Shown here piece by piece: positions 1 through 6,819 of a stretch of 11,678 nt of DNA. Under the pieces are notes generated by a model. That model had not been told where the DNA came from. It saw only the letters and a list, made by a program, of their open reading frames with translations, and made no database searches. A program made the translations under genes and the position numbers. How positions within the stretch are numbered: the stretch's first letter is position 1; each line of letters starts with the position of its first letter. Source of the stretch: an uncultured Eubacteriales bacterium (GTDB lineage Bacteria; Bacillota; Clostridia; Oscillospirales; Oscillospiraceae); assembly GCA_934572535.1 (NCBI GenBank), contig CAKTLJ010000035.1, positions 1 to 11,678 of the forward strand. Reading direction: 5' to 3'.

Positions 1-431
1 GTGTGGCCGTTGCGCTCCAGGACGCCGTGCTCCTTGGCCAGCAGGGGGAACATGTGGCCGGGGCGGCGGAAGTCCTCGGGCTTGGCGCCCTCCTCCACGC
101 ACTTCATCGCGGTGATGGAGCGCTCGGCGGCGGAGATGCCGGTGGTGGTGTCCACGTGGTCGATGGAGACGGTGAAGGCGGTCTCGTGGTTGTCGGTGTT
201 GCGGGTGACCATCTGGGGGAACTGGAGCTTATGGACATACTCCTCGGACATGGGCATACAGATGAGGCCCTTGCCGTGGGTGGCCATGAAGTTGATGTTG
301 GCGGTGGTGGCGAACTCTGCGGCGCAGATGAAGTCACCCTCGTTTTCCCGGTCGGGATCGTCGGTGCAGAGGATGATCTTGCCGTTTCTCAGGTCCTCCA
401 GGGCCTCTTCTACCGTGTTGAACTGGAACAT
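1..431 (-). CDS. ribBA: 3,4-dihydroxy-2-butanone 4-phosphate synthase, probably the N-terminal half of bifunctional RibBA (partial)
   Basis: This enzyme converts ribulose 5-phosphate to 3,4-dihydroxy-2-butanone 4-phosphate, the four-carbon precursor of riboflavin. The 143 visible residues begin [18 protein letters not shown] and carry the family hallmarks: the acidic [11 protein letters not shown] loop, GKGLICMP, the [20 protein letters not shown] stretch and [15 protein letters not shown] lies about 10 bases before the ATG. It is the third gene of the operon, 24 bp after ribE. The 3' end lies outside the window, so the GTP cyclohydrolase II half is inferred from the usual Firmicute ribD-ribE-ribBA order; a stand-alone RibB cannot be excluded. 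Confidence 0.95.
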   Translation of the reverse strand, partial: MFQFNTVEEALEDLRNGKIILCTDDPDRENEGDFICAAEFATTANINFMATHGKGLICMPMSEEYVHKLQFPQMVTRNTDNHETAFTVSIDHVDTTTGISAAERSITAMKCVEEGAKPEDFRRPGHMFPLLAKEHGVLERNGH

Positions 432-455
432 GATGGGAAGTCTCCTTTCGATATC

Positions 456-1109
456 TCAATAGCCATAGCGGGATAAAAAGTCCCGGGTGATGTTGGATGC
501 GGGGCGTTGGGTGGGCTGCGCCTGGGGGGTCAGGAGCTTCTCCACGTATTTGCCGATGATGTCGGTCTCCAGGTTCACCGTCGCGCCGGGCGCGCGGTCC
601 TGGAGGACGGTGACGGCCACCGTGTGGGGGATGGCGGAGATGGAGAAGTCCGAGTCGGTGACCTTGGCCACCGTCAGGCTGATGCCGTCGATGGTGATGG
701 AGCCTTTCTCCACCACGTAGCGCAGGACCTCGGGGGGCGCCCCGATGGTGTACCAGATGGCGTTGTCGTCCTTCCGGGTTTGAAGGACGGTGCCCACGCC
801 GTCTACGTGACCGGCCACGATGTGACCGCCGAAGCGGCCGTTGGCCGCCATGGCCCGCTCCAGGTTGACCCGGCTGCCCGGCCGAAGGTGGGCCAGGGAG
901 GAGCGGTTCAGGGTCTCGTGCATCACGTCGGCGGTGAAGGTGGTGGGGGTGAAGGAGGTGGCCGTCAGGCACACCCCGTTGACGGCGATGCTGTCGCCGA
1001 TGTGGACGTCCTCCAGCACCACCTGGGCCTGGATCTCCAGGACCGCGCTGCTGGCGCCCTTGCGGATGCTCTTGATGATGCCCATTTCTTCTACGATGCC
1101 AGTGAACAT
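456..1109 (-). CDS. ribE: Riboflavin synthase, alpha subunit
   Basis: The enzyme dismutates two 6,7-dimethyl-8-ribityllumazine molecules into riboflavin and a pyrimidinedione. The 217-residue length fits the family. Both tandem lumazine-binding barrels are visible: the first has MFTGIVEEMG and GDSIAVNGVCLTA, and GHVDGVGT leads into the second with ITIDGISLTV. The ATG shares one base with the ribD stop (TGATG on the minus strand), which implies translational coupling. ribBA follows 24 bp later. No break or missing motif is seen. In B. subtilis the equivalent gene is also called ribE or ribB, so the symbol depends on convention. Confidence 0.96.
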   Translation of the reverse strand: MFTGIVEEMGIIKSIRKGASSAVLEIQAQVVLEDVHIGDSIAVNGVCLTATSFTPTTFTADVMHETLNRSSLAHLRPGSRVNLERAMAANGRFGGHIVAGHVDGVGTVLQTRKDDNAIWYTIGAPPEVLRYVVEKGSITIDGISLTVAKVTDSDFSISAIPHTVAVTVLQDRAPGATVNLETDIIGKYVEKLLTPQAQPTQRPASNITRDFLSRYGY

Positions 1110-2197
1110 CAGCCGTCCACCTCGCTTTCTATGAGAAGGTCCTCACCCAGGCGGGTGAGCTTGGGCTCCTTTAGCCGAACGGCCTGGTCCGGGTGAGGGA
1201 AGCCCTGTCCGCCGATGGGGGACTTGGCGGTCTCGCCGCCCAGCAGCTTGGGGGCGAGATAGGCCTGGACCCTGTTGACCACGCCGCTCTCCAGGGCGGC
1301 CCAGTGAAGCTGGGAGCCGCCCTCGATCAGGACGCTGTCCACCTCATCCTGGCCCAGCCGCGCCAGCAGGGCGGGCAGGTCCACCCGTCCGTCCCGTGCC
1401 GGGAGGGTCCAGACCCGGACGCCCAGGTCCTCGTAGGGCTTGCGCTTGGCGGGGTCGGTCTCGCAGGTGGCGATGAGGGTGGGGACCGTCTGCGCCGTCC
1501 GGACCACCTGGGCGGTGAGGGGGGTGCGCAGGTGGGTGTCGCAGACGATGCGGAGGGGATCCCGCCCGCCCTCGACCCGGCAGGTGAGCTGCGGGTCGTC
1601 GGCCAGGACGGTGCCGACGCCGACCAGAATGGCCCGGTAGCGCCCGCGCTGGACGTGGACGTGGCGGCGGGCCTCCTCGCCGGTGATCCACTGGGACTGG
1701 CCGGTGTAGGCGGCCAGCTTCCCGTCCAGGGTCATGGCGTATTTCAGGACCACATAGGGGGTCTTGGTTCGAATATAGTGGAAGAACACGTCGTTGAGGG
1801 CGCGGCAGGCGTCTTCTAGCACGTGCTCCGTGACCTCCACCCCGGCGGCCCGGAGGATGTCCAGGCCCTTGCCCGCCACCTGGGGGTTGGGGTCGCCGGA
1901 GCCGACCACCACCCGGGCGATGCCCGCCTCCAGGATGGCGTCGGTGCAGGGGGGCTGGCGGCCGTGGTGACAGCAGGGCTCCAGGGTCACGTACATGGTG
2001 GCGCCCTTGGGGTCCTCGGTGCAGGCGGCCAGGGCGGCCCGCTCCGCGTGCAGCTCCCCGCATCTGGCGTGGTACCCCTGGGCGATGACCCGCCCGTCCT
2101 TCACGACGACGGCCCCCACCATGGGGTTGGGGCTGGTCCAGCCGCGGCCCTTCCAGGCCAGGTCCAAGGCCATCTGCATGTAGGTCGTATCGTGCAT
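1109..2197 (-). CDS. ribD: Bifunctional diaminohydroxyphosphoribosylaminopyrimidine deaminase / 5-amino-6-(5-phosphoribosylamino)uracil reductase
   Basis: RibD carries out the deamination and side-chain reduction steps of riboflavin synthesis. The protein has 362 residues. The N-terminal zinc deaminase domain shows HAE at about residues 50-52 and PCCHHGRQPPC at about 74-84, giving the His, the catalytic Glu and the two Cys ligands. The C-terminal NADPH reductase domain begins near KYAMTLDGKLA and includes VGVGTVLADDP and LIEGGSQLH. An open frame extends upstream to 2368, but this start is preferred: MHDTTYMQMAL matches the family start, GGAGG lies about 8 bases before it, and the upstream codons would run through the terminator hairpins. 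First gene of the operon, under FMN riboswitch control. Confidence 0.96.
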   Translation of the reverse strand: MHDTTYMQMALDLAWKGRGWTSPNPMVGAVVVKDGRVIAQGYHARCGELHAERAALAACTEDPKGATMYVTLEPCCHHGRQPPCTDAILEAGIARVVVGSGDPNPQVAGKGLDILRAAGVEVTEHVLEDACRALNDVFFHYIRTKTPYVVLKYAMTLDGKLAAYTGQSQWITGEEARRHVHVQRGRYRAILVGVGTVLADDPQLTCRVEGGRDPLRIVCDTHLRTPLTAQVVRTAQTVPTLIATCETDPAKRKPYEDLGVRVWTLPARDGRVDLPALLARLGQDEVDSVLIEGGSQLHWAALESGVVNRVQAYLAPKLLGGETAKSPIGGQGFPHPDQAVRLKEPKLTRLGEDLLIESEVDG

Positions 2198-2213
2198 CAG
2201 GAACACCTCCGGG

Positions 2214-2249
2214 GAAAACAAAAACGCTCTGAATCGGTCTTCAGAGCGT
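2214..2249 (-). terminator. Second intrinsic terminator in the riboflavin leader
   Basis: Minus-strand stem ACGCTCTGAA / TTCAGAGCGT is a perfect 10-bp hairpin with a 6-base loop. It is followed by TTTTTGTTTT, and ribD starts about 17 bases beyond. This is a classic attenuator placed just before the first gene. It is the second hairpin plus T-run after the riboswitch. Confidence 0.88.
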
Positions 2250-2300
2250 GACGCAGCGGCGCAGGGGGACCACGCAGGGGCAGCGTCTGCGCGGCAAAAC

Positions 2301-2331
2301 AAAAAACTCCGGAAGCCTGAGCATTCCAGAG
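2301..2331 (-). terminator. First intrinsic terminator after the FMN riboswitch
   Basis: Minus-strand CTCTGGAA, a 9-base loop and TTCCGGAG form an 8-bp stem (one G-U pair) followed by six T's. The 3' arm TTCCGGAG also occurs exactly in the riboswitch aptamer at 2406-2413, so the 5' arm could pair with either one. This suggests the switching helix. Confidence 0.75.
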
Positions 2332-2376
2332 CAAAGCGAAACAGACACAGGGTCTCCCTGCGAATCATCCTGTCAA

Positions 2377-2484
2377 TCTTCTCTCATCCAGACTGTAACT
2401 GTCGGCTCCGGAATCTCACCGGGATCATGCCTTTCGGCTCGCGGGCTGTACCGCCGGTAGGGACTTTCACCCTGCCCTGAAGAT
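2377..2484 (-). promoter_or_regulatory. FMN riboswitch (RFN element)
   Basis: On the minus strand the conserved RFN blocks appear in order: CAGGGTGAAAGTCCC, ACCGGCGGT, AGCCCGCGAGCC, GGTGAGATTCCGGAGCCGAC, and AGTCTGGATGAGAGAAGA. Together they close the six-helix FMN aptamer. FMN binding to this element in Firmicutes promotes termination ahead of rib genes. Its position upstream of ribD, with two terminators between, fits repression of riboflavin synthesis when FMN is plentiful. Confidence 0.96.
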
Positions 2485-2505
2485 CGTGTTCAATTTTCGT
2501 CTAAT

Positions 2506-2534
2506 ACCCTACAACGACCTGGGTTGGTTGTCAA
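2506..2534 (-). promoter_or_regulatory. Sigma-A-type promoter of the riboflavin operon
   Basis: The minus strand has TTGACA (2529-2534), a 17-bp spacer, and TAGGGT (2506-2511). The -35 is perfect and the -10 is weak. The predicted start near 2499 lies about 15 bases before the riboswitch. The leader to ribD is then about 300 bases and holds no other gene. Confidence 0.7.
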
Positions 2535-2620
2535 GGGGGTTTGCGAAAAATGCGGAAAGACTGGAGAACTGCCCAAAGCAATGCGGCATCTCCTTCGATG
2601 ATTTCTTGCAAAATCACAAC

Positions 2621-2657
2621 GAGGACGGAAGGGCGGGGCTTGCCCGCGTCCTCTTTT
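2621..2657 (+). terminator. Hairpin with short T-run in the gap between the divergent operons
   Basis: GAGGACG / CGTCCTC enclose an inner GGGC / GCCC stem and are followed by CTTTT-type bases. The shape is terminator-like on the plus strand, but no gene runs into it. It may be a relic, or a structural element upstream of the next promoter. The rest of 2535-2740 holds nothing I recognise. Confidence 0.4.
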
Positions 2658-2740
2658 GGTCAAACGGGCAGGGCCTTCCTTCTGGGAGAAAGATTTTCCC
2701 GAATGAGACTCAGGTCACATACCGGGGCGGCCCATTGGGG

Positions 2741-2746
2741 TATAAT
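2741..2746 (+). promoter_or_regulatory. -10 element for the DUF134-NifX gene
   Basis: A perfect TATAAT lies about 30 bases before the start codon. No good -35 hexamer is visible at the usual 16-18 bp spacing, so the promoter may depend on an activator. The transcript would start near 2753, giving a short leader. Confidence 0.55.
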
Positions 2747-2775
2747 CGACATATGACGGAAAAGGAGGGAGTTCC

Positions 2776-3579
2776 ATGGCAAGACCTCAGCGCTGTCGGC
2801 GGATCTGCCGGGAGCCGGAATACCCGGGGTTCACCCCAGATGGCGTGCCCTGCGTCAACACGGTGGTTCTGTCTGTGGACGAGTTTGAAGCCCTGCGGCT
2901 GGTGGACTACGAGAGGATGACCCACGGCCAGTGCGCCGCCCGGATGGATATCTCCCGGACCACGGTGACGGAGATCTGCGAGAGCGCCCGCCGCAAGGTG
3001 GCGGACAGCCTGGTCAACGGGAAGCGGCTGGTCATCGCCGGGGGGACCTATCGCCTGTGCGACGGCTCTGCCTCCTGCGGCGCGGCCTGTCCCAAAGACT
3101 GCCCCCGCCCGTCCCACAAAACCCAACCAAAGAAAGAAGGAACCCAAATGCGTATCGCAGTGACCTATGAAAACGGCCAGGTCTTCCAGCACTTTGGCCA
3201 TACCCAGCAGTTTAAGCTCTATGATGTGGGCCTGGGCCGCATCTTCCACAGCCAGGTGGTGGACACCGCCGGAAGCGGCCACGGCGCGCTGGCCGGATTT
3301 TTGGAGAATTTGCAGGTGGACGTCCTCCTCTGCGGCGGCATTGGCCCCGGCGCGAAGAACGCGCTGGCCAAGGTCGGCATCAAGCTCTACGGCGGCGTGT
3401 CCGGCCTGGCGGATGAGGCCGTGGAGGCTCTGCTCAACGAGCGCCTGGTCTATGACCCTGCCGTCCAGTGCAGCCACCACGACCACGGCGAGGAGCACGT
3501 CTGCGGCGGCCACGGCGAGGACCATGTCTGCGGCGCGGGCGAGGGCGGCCATTCCTGCGGCAGCCACGGCTGCCACTGA
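2776..3579 (+). CDS. DUF134 (UPF0251) DNA-binding-like domain fused to a NifX/NifB-type iron-molybdenum cofactor-binding domain
   Basis: 267 residues. Residues 1 to about 100 match the DUF134 pattern: MARPQRCRRICREPEYPGF, then a helix-turn-helix around SVDEFEALRLVDYERMTHGQ and RMDISRTTVTEICESARRK. Residues 125 to about 225 (MRIAVTYENGQVFQHFGH onward, with LLCGGIGPGAKNAL) match the dinitrogenase iron-molybdenum cofactor family, which binds or carries metal clusters. The tail from about 233 is rich in His and Cys (HHDHGEEHVCGG and a near repeat) and looks metal-binding. AAAGGAGGG precedes the ATG. The linker is encoded by DNA that resembles an intergenic ribosome binding site, see findings. The crp/fnr-type gene follows after 32 bp, probably in one operon. 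The target of the DNA-binding part is unknown. Confidence 0.88.
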   Translation: MARPQRCRRICREPEYPGFTPDGVPCVNTVVLSVDEFEALRLVDYERMTHGQCAARMDISRTTVTEICESARRKVADSLVNGKRLVIAGGTYRLCDGSASCGAACPKDCPRPSHKTQPKKEGTQMRIAVTYENGQVFQHFGHTQQFKLYDVGLGRIFHSQVVDTAGSGHGALAGFLENLQVDVLLCGGIGPGAKNALAKVGIKLYGGVSGLADEAVEALLNERLVYDPAVQCSHHDHGEEHVCGGHGEDHVCGAGEGGHSCGSHGCH

Positions 3580-3611
3580 GCGGGACCGCCCGCGCGAGAG
3601 AGGAGGGGCTT

Positions 3612-4280
3612 ATGGAAGAACGGATCGCCCAGCTGCGGCACCTTCCCTTTTGGGATGAGCTGACAACCGAACAGCAGGAGGAGCTCGCCCGCGGGGCGGC
3701 CATCCAGCCGTTTCCCGCCGGAAGCATGGTCCACAGCAGCAGCGGGGAATGTCTGGGCGTCTTCCTGGTCCTACAGGGGCGGGTGCGGGCCTACCTTCTG
3801 TCCGAGGAGGGGCGGGAGGTCACCCTCTTCCAGATGGGGGAGGGGGACGTCTGCACCCTGTCTGCGGCCTGCGTCATGGACCCCATCGCCTTCGACACCC
3901 AGATGACCGCCCTGGAGGACTGCCGCCTGCTGGTGGTGAACTCCGGCGAGGTCCGGCGGATCATGGAGGAGAACATCTATGCCCGCTGCTTCATCTATGA
4001 GATGACCACCCGGCGCTTCACCGATGTGATGCAGTCCATGCAGGAGCTGCTGTTTCTGGGGGTGGACCAGCGCCTGGCGGTCTTCCTCCTGCGCGCCTCG
4101 GAGGAGGCGGACAGCCCGGAGATCAAGATCACCCACGAGCAGATCGCCCAGCAGATCAGCTCCGCGCGGGAGGTGGTGGCCCGGATGCTCAAGCGCTTTT
4201 CCAACCAGGGCCTGGTGGAGGTGCGCCGCGGCTCCGTCCGCCTGCTGGACAGGGCAGGGCTGGAGGCCCTGACGCAATAA
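3612..4280 (+). CDS. Crp/Fnr family transcriptional regulator
   Basis: 222 residues. The N-terminal half is a cyclic-nucleotide-binding-type beta-barrel (GVFLVLQGRVRAYLLSEEGR, FQMGEGDVC), followed by a long dimerisation helix and a C-terminal Crp-type helix-turn-helix (ITHEQIAQQISSAREVVARMLKRF, then QGLVEVRRGSVRLLD). The start is chosen at ATG with AGGAGGGG just upstream; the open frame extends back into the preceding gene. There is no N-terminal Cys cluster as in E. coli FNR, but CTLSAAC in the barrel is typical of many clostridial members. The ligand is unknown. Sitting 32 bp after a metal-cluster-binding protein gene, it may respond to redox or metabolic state; that is inference. Confidence 0.9.
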   Translation: MEERIAQLRHLPFWDELTTEQQEELARGAAIQPFPAGSMVHSSSGECLGVFLVLQGRVRAYLLSEEGREVTLFQMGEGDVCTLSAACVMDPIAFDTQMTALEDCRLLVVNSGEVRRIMEENIYARCFIYEMTTRRFTDVMQSMQELLFLGVDQRLAVFLLRASEEADSPEIKITHEQIAQQISSAREVVARMLKRFSNQGLVEVRRGSVRLLDRAGLEALTQ

Positions 4281-4284
4281 GGGA

Positions 4285-4310
4285 TATCCTTCGGTCCGCG
4301 CCGAAGGATA
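4285..4310 (+). repeat. Upstream copy of the terminator hairpin, without T-run
   Basis: A 26-bp palindrome with 10-bp arms (TATCCTTCGG / CCGAAGGATA) that is identical base for base to 4515-4540. It starts 4 bp after the regulator's stop codon and runs directly into the multi-hairpin element, so it has no T-run. It is best read as a duplicate of the real terminator, created when the element arrived. Confidence 0.85.
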
Positions 4311-4514
4311 GAGACGGTCAAAAAAGCCTCGCAGAGTTCGCGGCCCGCAGGCCGCGAAGAAAGTGAGAGCATGTTCTCCGGCGGCGTGTACGTCGGAGAA
4401 CATACTGCTCAGGCCGCAAGTGTGGGGCGTGGGCGCCAGAGGCGCACAGGACCTGCGCGCGGCGGCCTGCCAGCCCCTTCTGTCGGAAAAGGCGCAGCCT
4501 TTTTCGACAAGCTG
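4311..4514. repeat. Multi-hairpin dispersed repeat, copy 1
   Basis: Positions 4311-4509 align without gaps to 11480-11678 with about 7 mismatches in 199 bp. The element holds four successive palindromes separated by short spacers. In this copy several arms have mutated: the third hairpin has lost most of its stem, and the first and fourth each have one change. No convincing coding sequence is present, and its open frames are by-products of the palindromes. It is bounded on both sides by identical 26-bp terminator hairpins. No transposase or clear terminal inverted repeats are seen. Confidence 0.85.
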
Positions 4515-4547
4515 TATCCTTCGGTCCGCGCCGAAGGATATTTTTTT
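4515..4547 (+). terminator. Intrinsic terminator of the DUF134-NifX / Crp operon
   Basis: A 10-bp perfect stem with a 6-base loop is followed directly by seven T's. It ends the regulator transcript, but now lies over 230 bp beyond the stop codon because of the intervening repeat. Confidence 0.85.
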
Positions 4548-4554
4548 GCCCAAA

Positions 4555-4585
4555 CCGACACAAACGGCGAAAAATCTGGTACACT
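4555..4585 (+). promoter_or_regulatory. Probable promoter of the helicase gene
   Basis: TGGTACACT (4577-4585) is an extended -10 element. A weak -35 (CCGACA, 4555-4560) lies at 19-bp spacing. It falls just after the terminator and about 47 bases before the start codon. Confidence 0.45.
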
Positions 4586-4631
4586 GGAGGGAAGAAGCCC
4601 GGAGACGGGAGGAGAGGAGGGAGCCGCTTCC

Positions 4632-6734
4632 ATGACCTATGAGGAATTTAAGGAAACCTGGGGGATCTCCCTGAACCGCCAGCAGGAGGCCGCTGTCCAG
4701 GCCGTGGACGGCCCGGTCCTCCTGCTTGCCGTTCCCGGCAGCGGCAAGACCACCGTGCTCATCTGCCGCCTGGGCTACCTGCTCTTCGGGCGGGGCGTCC
4801 CGCCGGAGGACATCCTCACCATGACCTACACCGTGGCGGCCACCCGGGACATGGCCGACCGCTTCGCCGCCTGGTTCGGCCCGGAGCTGGCGGCGCGGCT
4901 GGAGTTCCGCACCATCAACGGGGTCTCCGCCCGGATCATCCGCTACTACGAAAAGGCGAAGGGCCGCACGGCCTTCCGCCTCATCAGCGACGAGGGCAAG
5001 CTCTCCGCCCTGCTGGGAGAGCTCAGCCGCAAGGCCACCGGGGAGTTTGCCGCCGAGAGCACCATCAAGACCCTCCGCACGGCCATCACCTACATTAAAA
5101 ACATGCAGCTGTCCCAGGAGGAGATCGACCGGATGTGGGACGACGAGCTTCCCGTGGGGAAGATCTACCGGGCCTACTGCGCCGCGCTCCGGGAGAAGGG
5201 GTGGATGGACTACGACGACCAGATGGTCTACGCCGCCCAGATCCTGCGGCAGTACCCGGACATCCTGGCCCGCTTTCAGGCCAGATACCCCTACCTCTGC
5301 GTGGACGAGGCCCAGGACACCTCCAAGATCCAGCACACCATCCTCCGCCTGCTGGCCGGGGACCACCCGAACCTCTTTATGGTGGGGGACGAGGACCAGA
5401 GCATCTATGGCTTCCGCGCGGCCTATCCCGCGGCGCTCATGGACTTCGAGTCGCTCTACCCGGGCGGGCGGGTCCTCTTCCTGGAGCGCAACTACCGCTC
5501 CAACGCCGTCATCGTGGAGGCTGCGGGCGCCTTCATCCGGCAGAACCGGAACCGCCGCAACAAGACCATGACCGCCGCCCGGGAGAAAGGCCCCGCCATC
5601 CAGACCCTGTGGGCCTACGACCGGGCCGATCAGTACAGCTACCTGGTGGCCGTGGCCAAAACCTGCACCCAGGAGACCGCCGTCCTCTATCGGAACAACG
5701 ACAGCGCCCTGCCCATCCTGGACCTGCTGGACCGGCAGGGGGTGGGCTGCCGCTGCCGCCAGGTGGAGGGGAGCTTCTTCTCCCATCGGGTGGTGCGGGA
5801 CGTGCTGGACATCTTTGCGCTGGCCCAGGACCCCGCCGACGCGGCCGCCTTCCTGCGGGTGTACTACAAATTCCGCGTCGGCATCACCAAGGCGGCTGCG
5901 GAGAAGGCCGTCCGGACGGGCGACGGCCCCATCCTTCTGCGCCTGGCGAGCATGGGCGAGCTGTACCCCCAGGTCAGGACGCGGTGCAAGGCGCTCCACA
6001 CCCACCTGACCGGCATGGCCGAGGAGCCTGCCGACCGGGCGGTCTACCGCCTCCGGCACTTCATGGGCTATGGGGACTATCTGGAGGAGGGCGGGATGGA
6101 CCAGGGCAAGCTGGATATCCTGGAGGCCCTGGGCAGGCAGGAGCCAACCATCCAGGGCCTCGCCCACCGGCTGGAGGCCCTGCACGCCCTGGTCCAGGCG
6201 GGGTCGAGCGACCCGGAGAGCCGGTTCATCCTCTCCACCATCCACGCCAGCAAGGGCCTGGAGTACGACCGGGTCATCCTCATCGACGTGGCCGACGGCA
6301 TCCTGCCCTCGGTGGACCTGCCCCTGGGGCGGCGGGCCGAGCCGGGGGAGCGGGAGGCCTACGAGGAGGAGCGGCGGCTGTTCTACGTGGGCATGACCCG
6401 CGCCCGGGACCAGCTGGCGGTCTTTCGGTTTAAGAAGCCCGGCCTCATGAGCACCTTCGCGGCGGACCTCTTCTCCGAGGGGAAGGCGCGGGAGAAGCCG
6501 CCCGAGCGGCAGGCCGTCCGGCCCAGGCCCAAGCCCGGCGACACGAAGCCGCCCCCCCAGGCCGACCCCACGCCCTACCTGCCGGGTGTCCGGGTGTTCC
6601 ACCGGGTCTTCGGCCCCGGCAAGCTGGTGAACCGGCAGGGGGATATCGCCACGATTTTATTCGACTCCGGCGAGGAAAAGCGCTTCTCCCTGTCCACGGC
6701 GCTGCGGCAGAAGCAGCTGCGGCGGGAGGGGTAG
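4632..6734 (+). CDS. UvrD/PcrA-family superfamily 1 ATP-dependent DNA helicase
   Basis: 700 residues. It unwinds DNA 3' to 5' with ATP, with a likely role in repair or in clearing stalled complexes. The motifs are complete and in order: Walker A AVPGSGKTT near residue 33, VDEAQD near 224, GDEDQSIYGFRAA near 252, ERNYRSN near 285, STIHASKGLEYD in motif V, and VGMTRARD near 585. After a charged, proline-rich linker, the last 50 residues (GVRVFHRVFGPGKLV to the end) form the Tudor-like C-terminal domain that in PcrA/UvrD contacts RNA polymerase. The open frame begins further upstream inside the repeat; this ATG is chosen because it follows AGGAGG and begins the family homology. The protein is slightly shorter than classical PcrA. 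The 3' end of the gene is duplicated at 7669-7886. Confidence 0.93.
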   Translation: MTYEEFKETWGISLNRQQEAAVQAVDGPVLLLAVPGSGKTTVLICRLGYLLFGRGVPPEDILTMTYTVAATRDMADRFAAWFGPELAARLEFRTINGVSARIIRYYEKAKGRTAFRLISDEGKLSALLGELSRKATGEFAAESTIKTLRTAITYIKNMQLSQEEIDRMWDDELPVGKIYRAYCAALREKGWMDYDDQMVYAAQILRQYPDILARFQARYPYLCVDEAQDTSKIQHTILRLLAGDHPNLFMVGDEDQSIYGFRAAYPAALMDFESLYPGGRVLFLERNYRSNAVIVEAAGAFIRQNRNRRNKTMTAAREKGPAIQTLWAYDRADQYSYLVAVAKTCTQETAVLYRNNDSALPILDLLDRQGVGCRCRQVEGSFFSHRVVRDVLDIFALAQDPADAAAFLRVYYKFRVGITKAAAEKAVRTGDGPILLRLASMGELYPQVRTRCKALHTHLTGMAEEPADRAVYRLRHFMGYGDYLEEGGMDQGKLDILEALGRQEPTIQGLAHRLEALHALVQAGSSDPESRFILSTIHASKGLEYDRVILIDVADGILPSVDLPLGRRAEPGEREAYEEERRLFYVGMTRARDQLAVFRFKKPGLMSTFAADLFSEGKAREKPPERQAVRPRPKPGDTKPPPQADPTPYLPGVRVFHRVFGPGKLVNRQGDIATILFDSGEEKRFSLSTALRQKQLRREG
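6510..6727 (+). repeat. uvrD 3'-end repeat, parental copy
   Basis: 218 bp encoding the helicase linker and Tudor-like domain. It recurs at 7669-7886 with three substitutions and no gaps. Weaker protein-level similarity extends a little further left (REKPPERQAV versus REEPAKQAL). Similarity stops within the last codons before the stop. Confidence 0.93.
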
Positions 6735-6747
6735 CACGCGATACGCG

Positions 6748-6784
6748 CAAAAGAAACCGGGCAGGCCACGTTGGCCTGCCCGGT
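6748..6784 (-). terminator. Intrinsic terminator of the lipoprotein gene
   Basis: A perfect 13-bp stem (ACCGGGCAGGCCA and its complement, 3-base loop) is followed on the minus strand by TTTCTTTT. It lies 35 bp beyond the lipoprotein stop codon and just after the converging helicase gene, so the stem may stop transcription from both sides, although the plus side has no T-run. Confidence 0.82.
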
Positions 6785-6819
6785 CGTGTGTATATCGTTC
6801 GTGTGTGGATCAGAGGTCG

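Noticed and set aside
2710..3576. A 288-codon minus-strand open frame opposite the DUF134-NifX gene
   Set aside because: Antisense shadow with Ala-rich composition, no ribosome binding site and no known domain; the plus strand has clear family matches.
4363..4635. Short open frames within the multi-hairpin repeat (both copies)
   Set aside because: Their residues come from palindromic DNA, they differ between copies, and they lack ribosome binding sites.
3771..6602. A 943-codon open frame on the minus strand opposite crp and uvrD
   Set aside because: It is the mirror of a GC-rich gene with strong codon bias. The residues are low-complexity (Gly, Ala, Val, Leu, His), it crosses a terminator, two copies of the 26-bp hairpin and the repeat, and the plus strand carries all helicase motifs.
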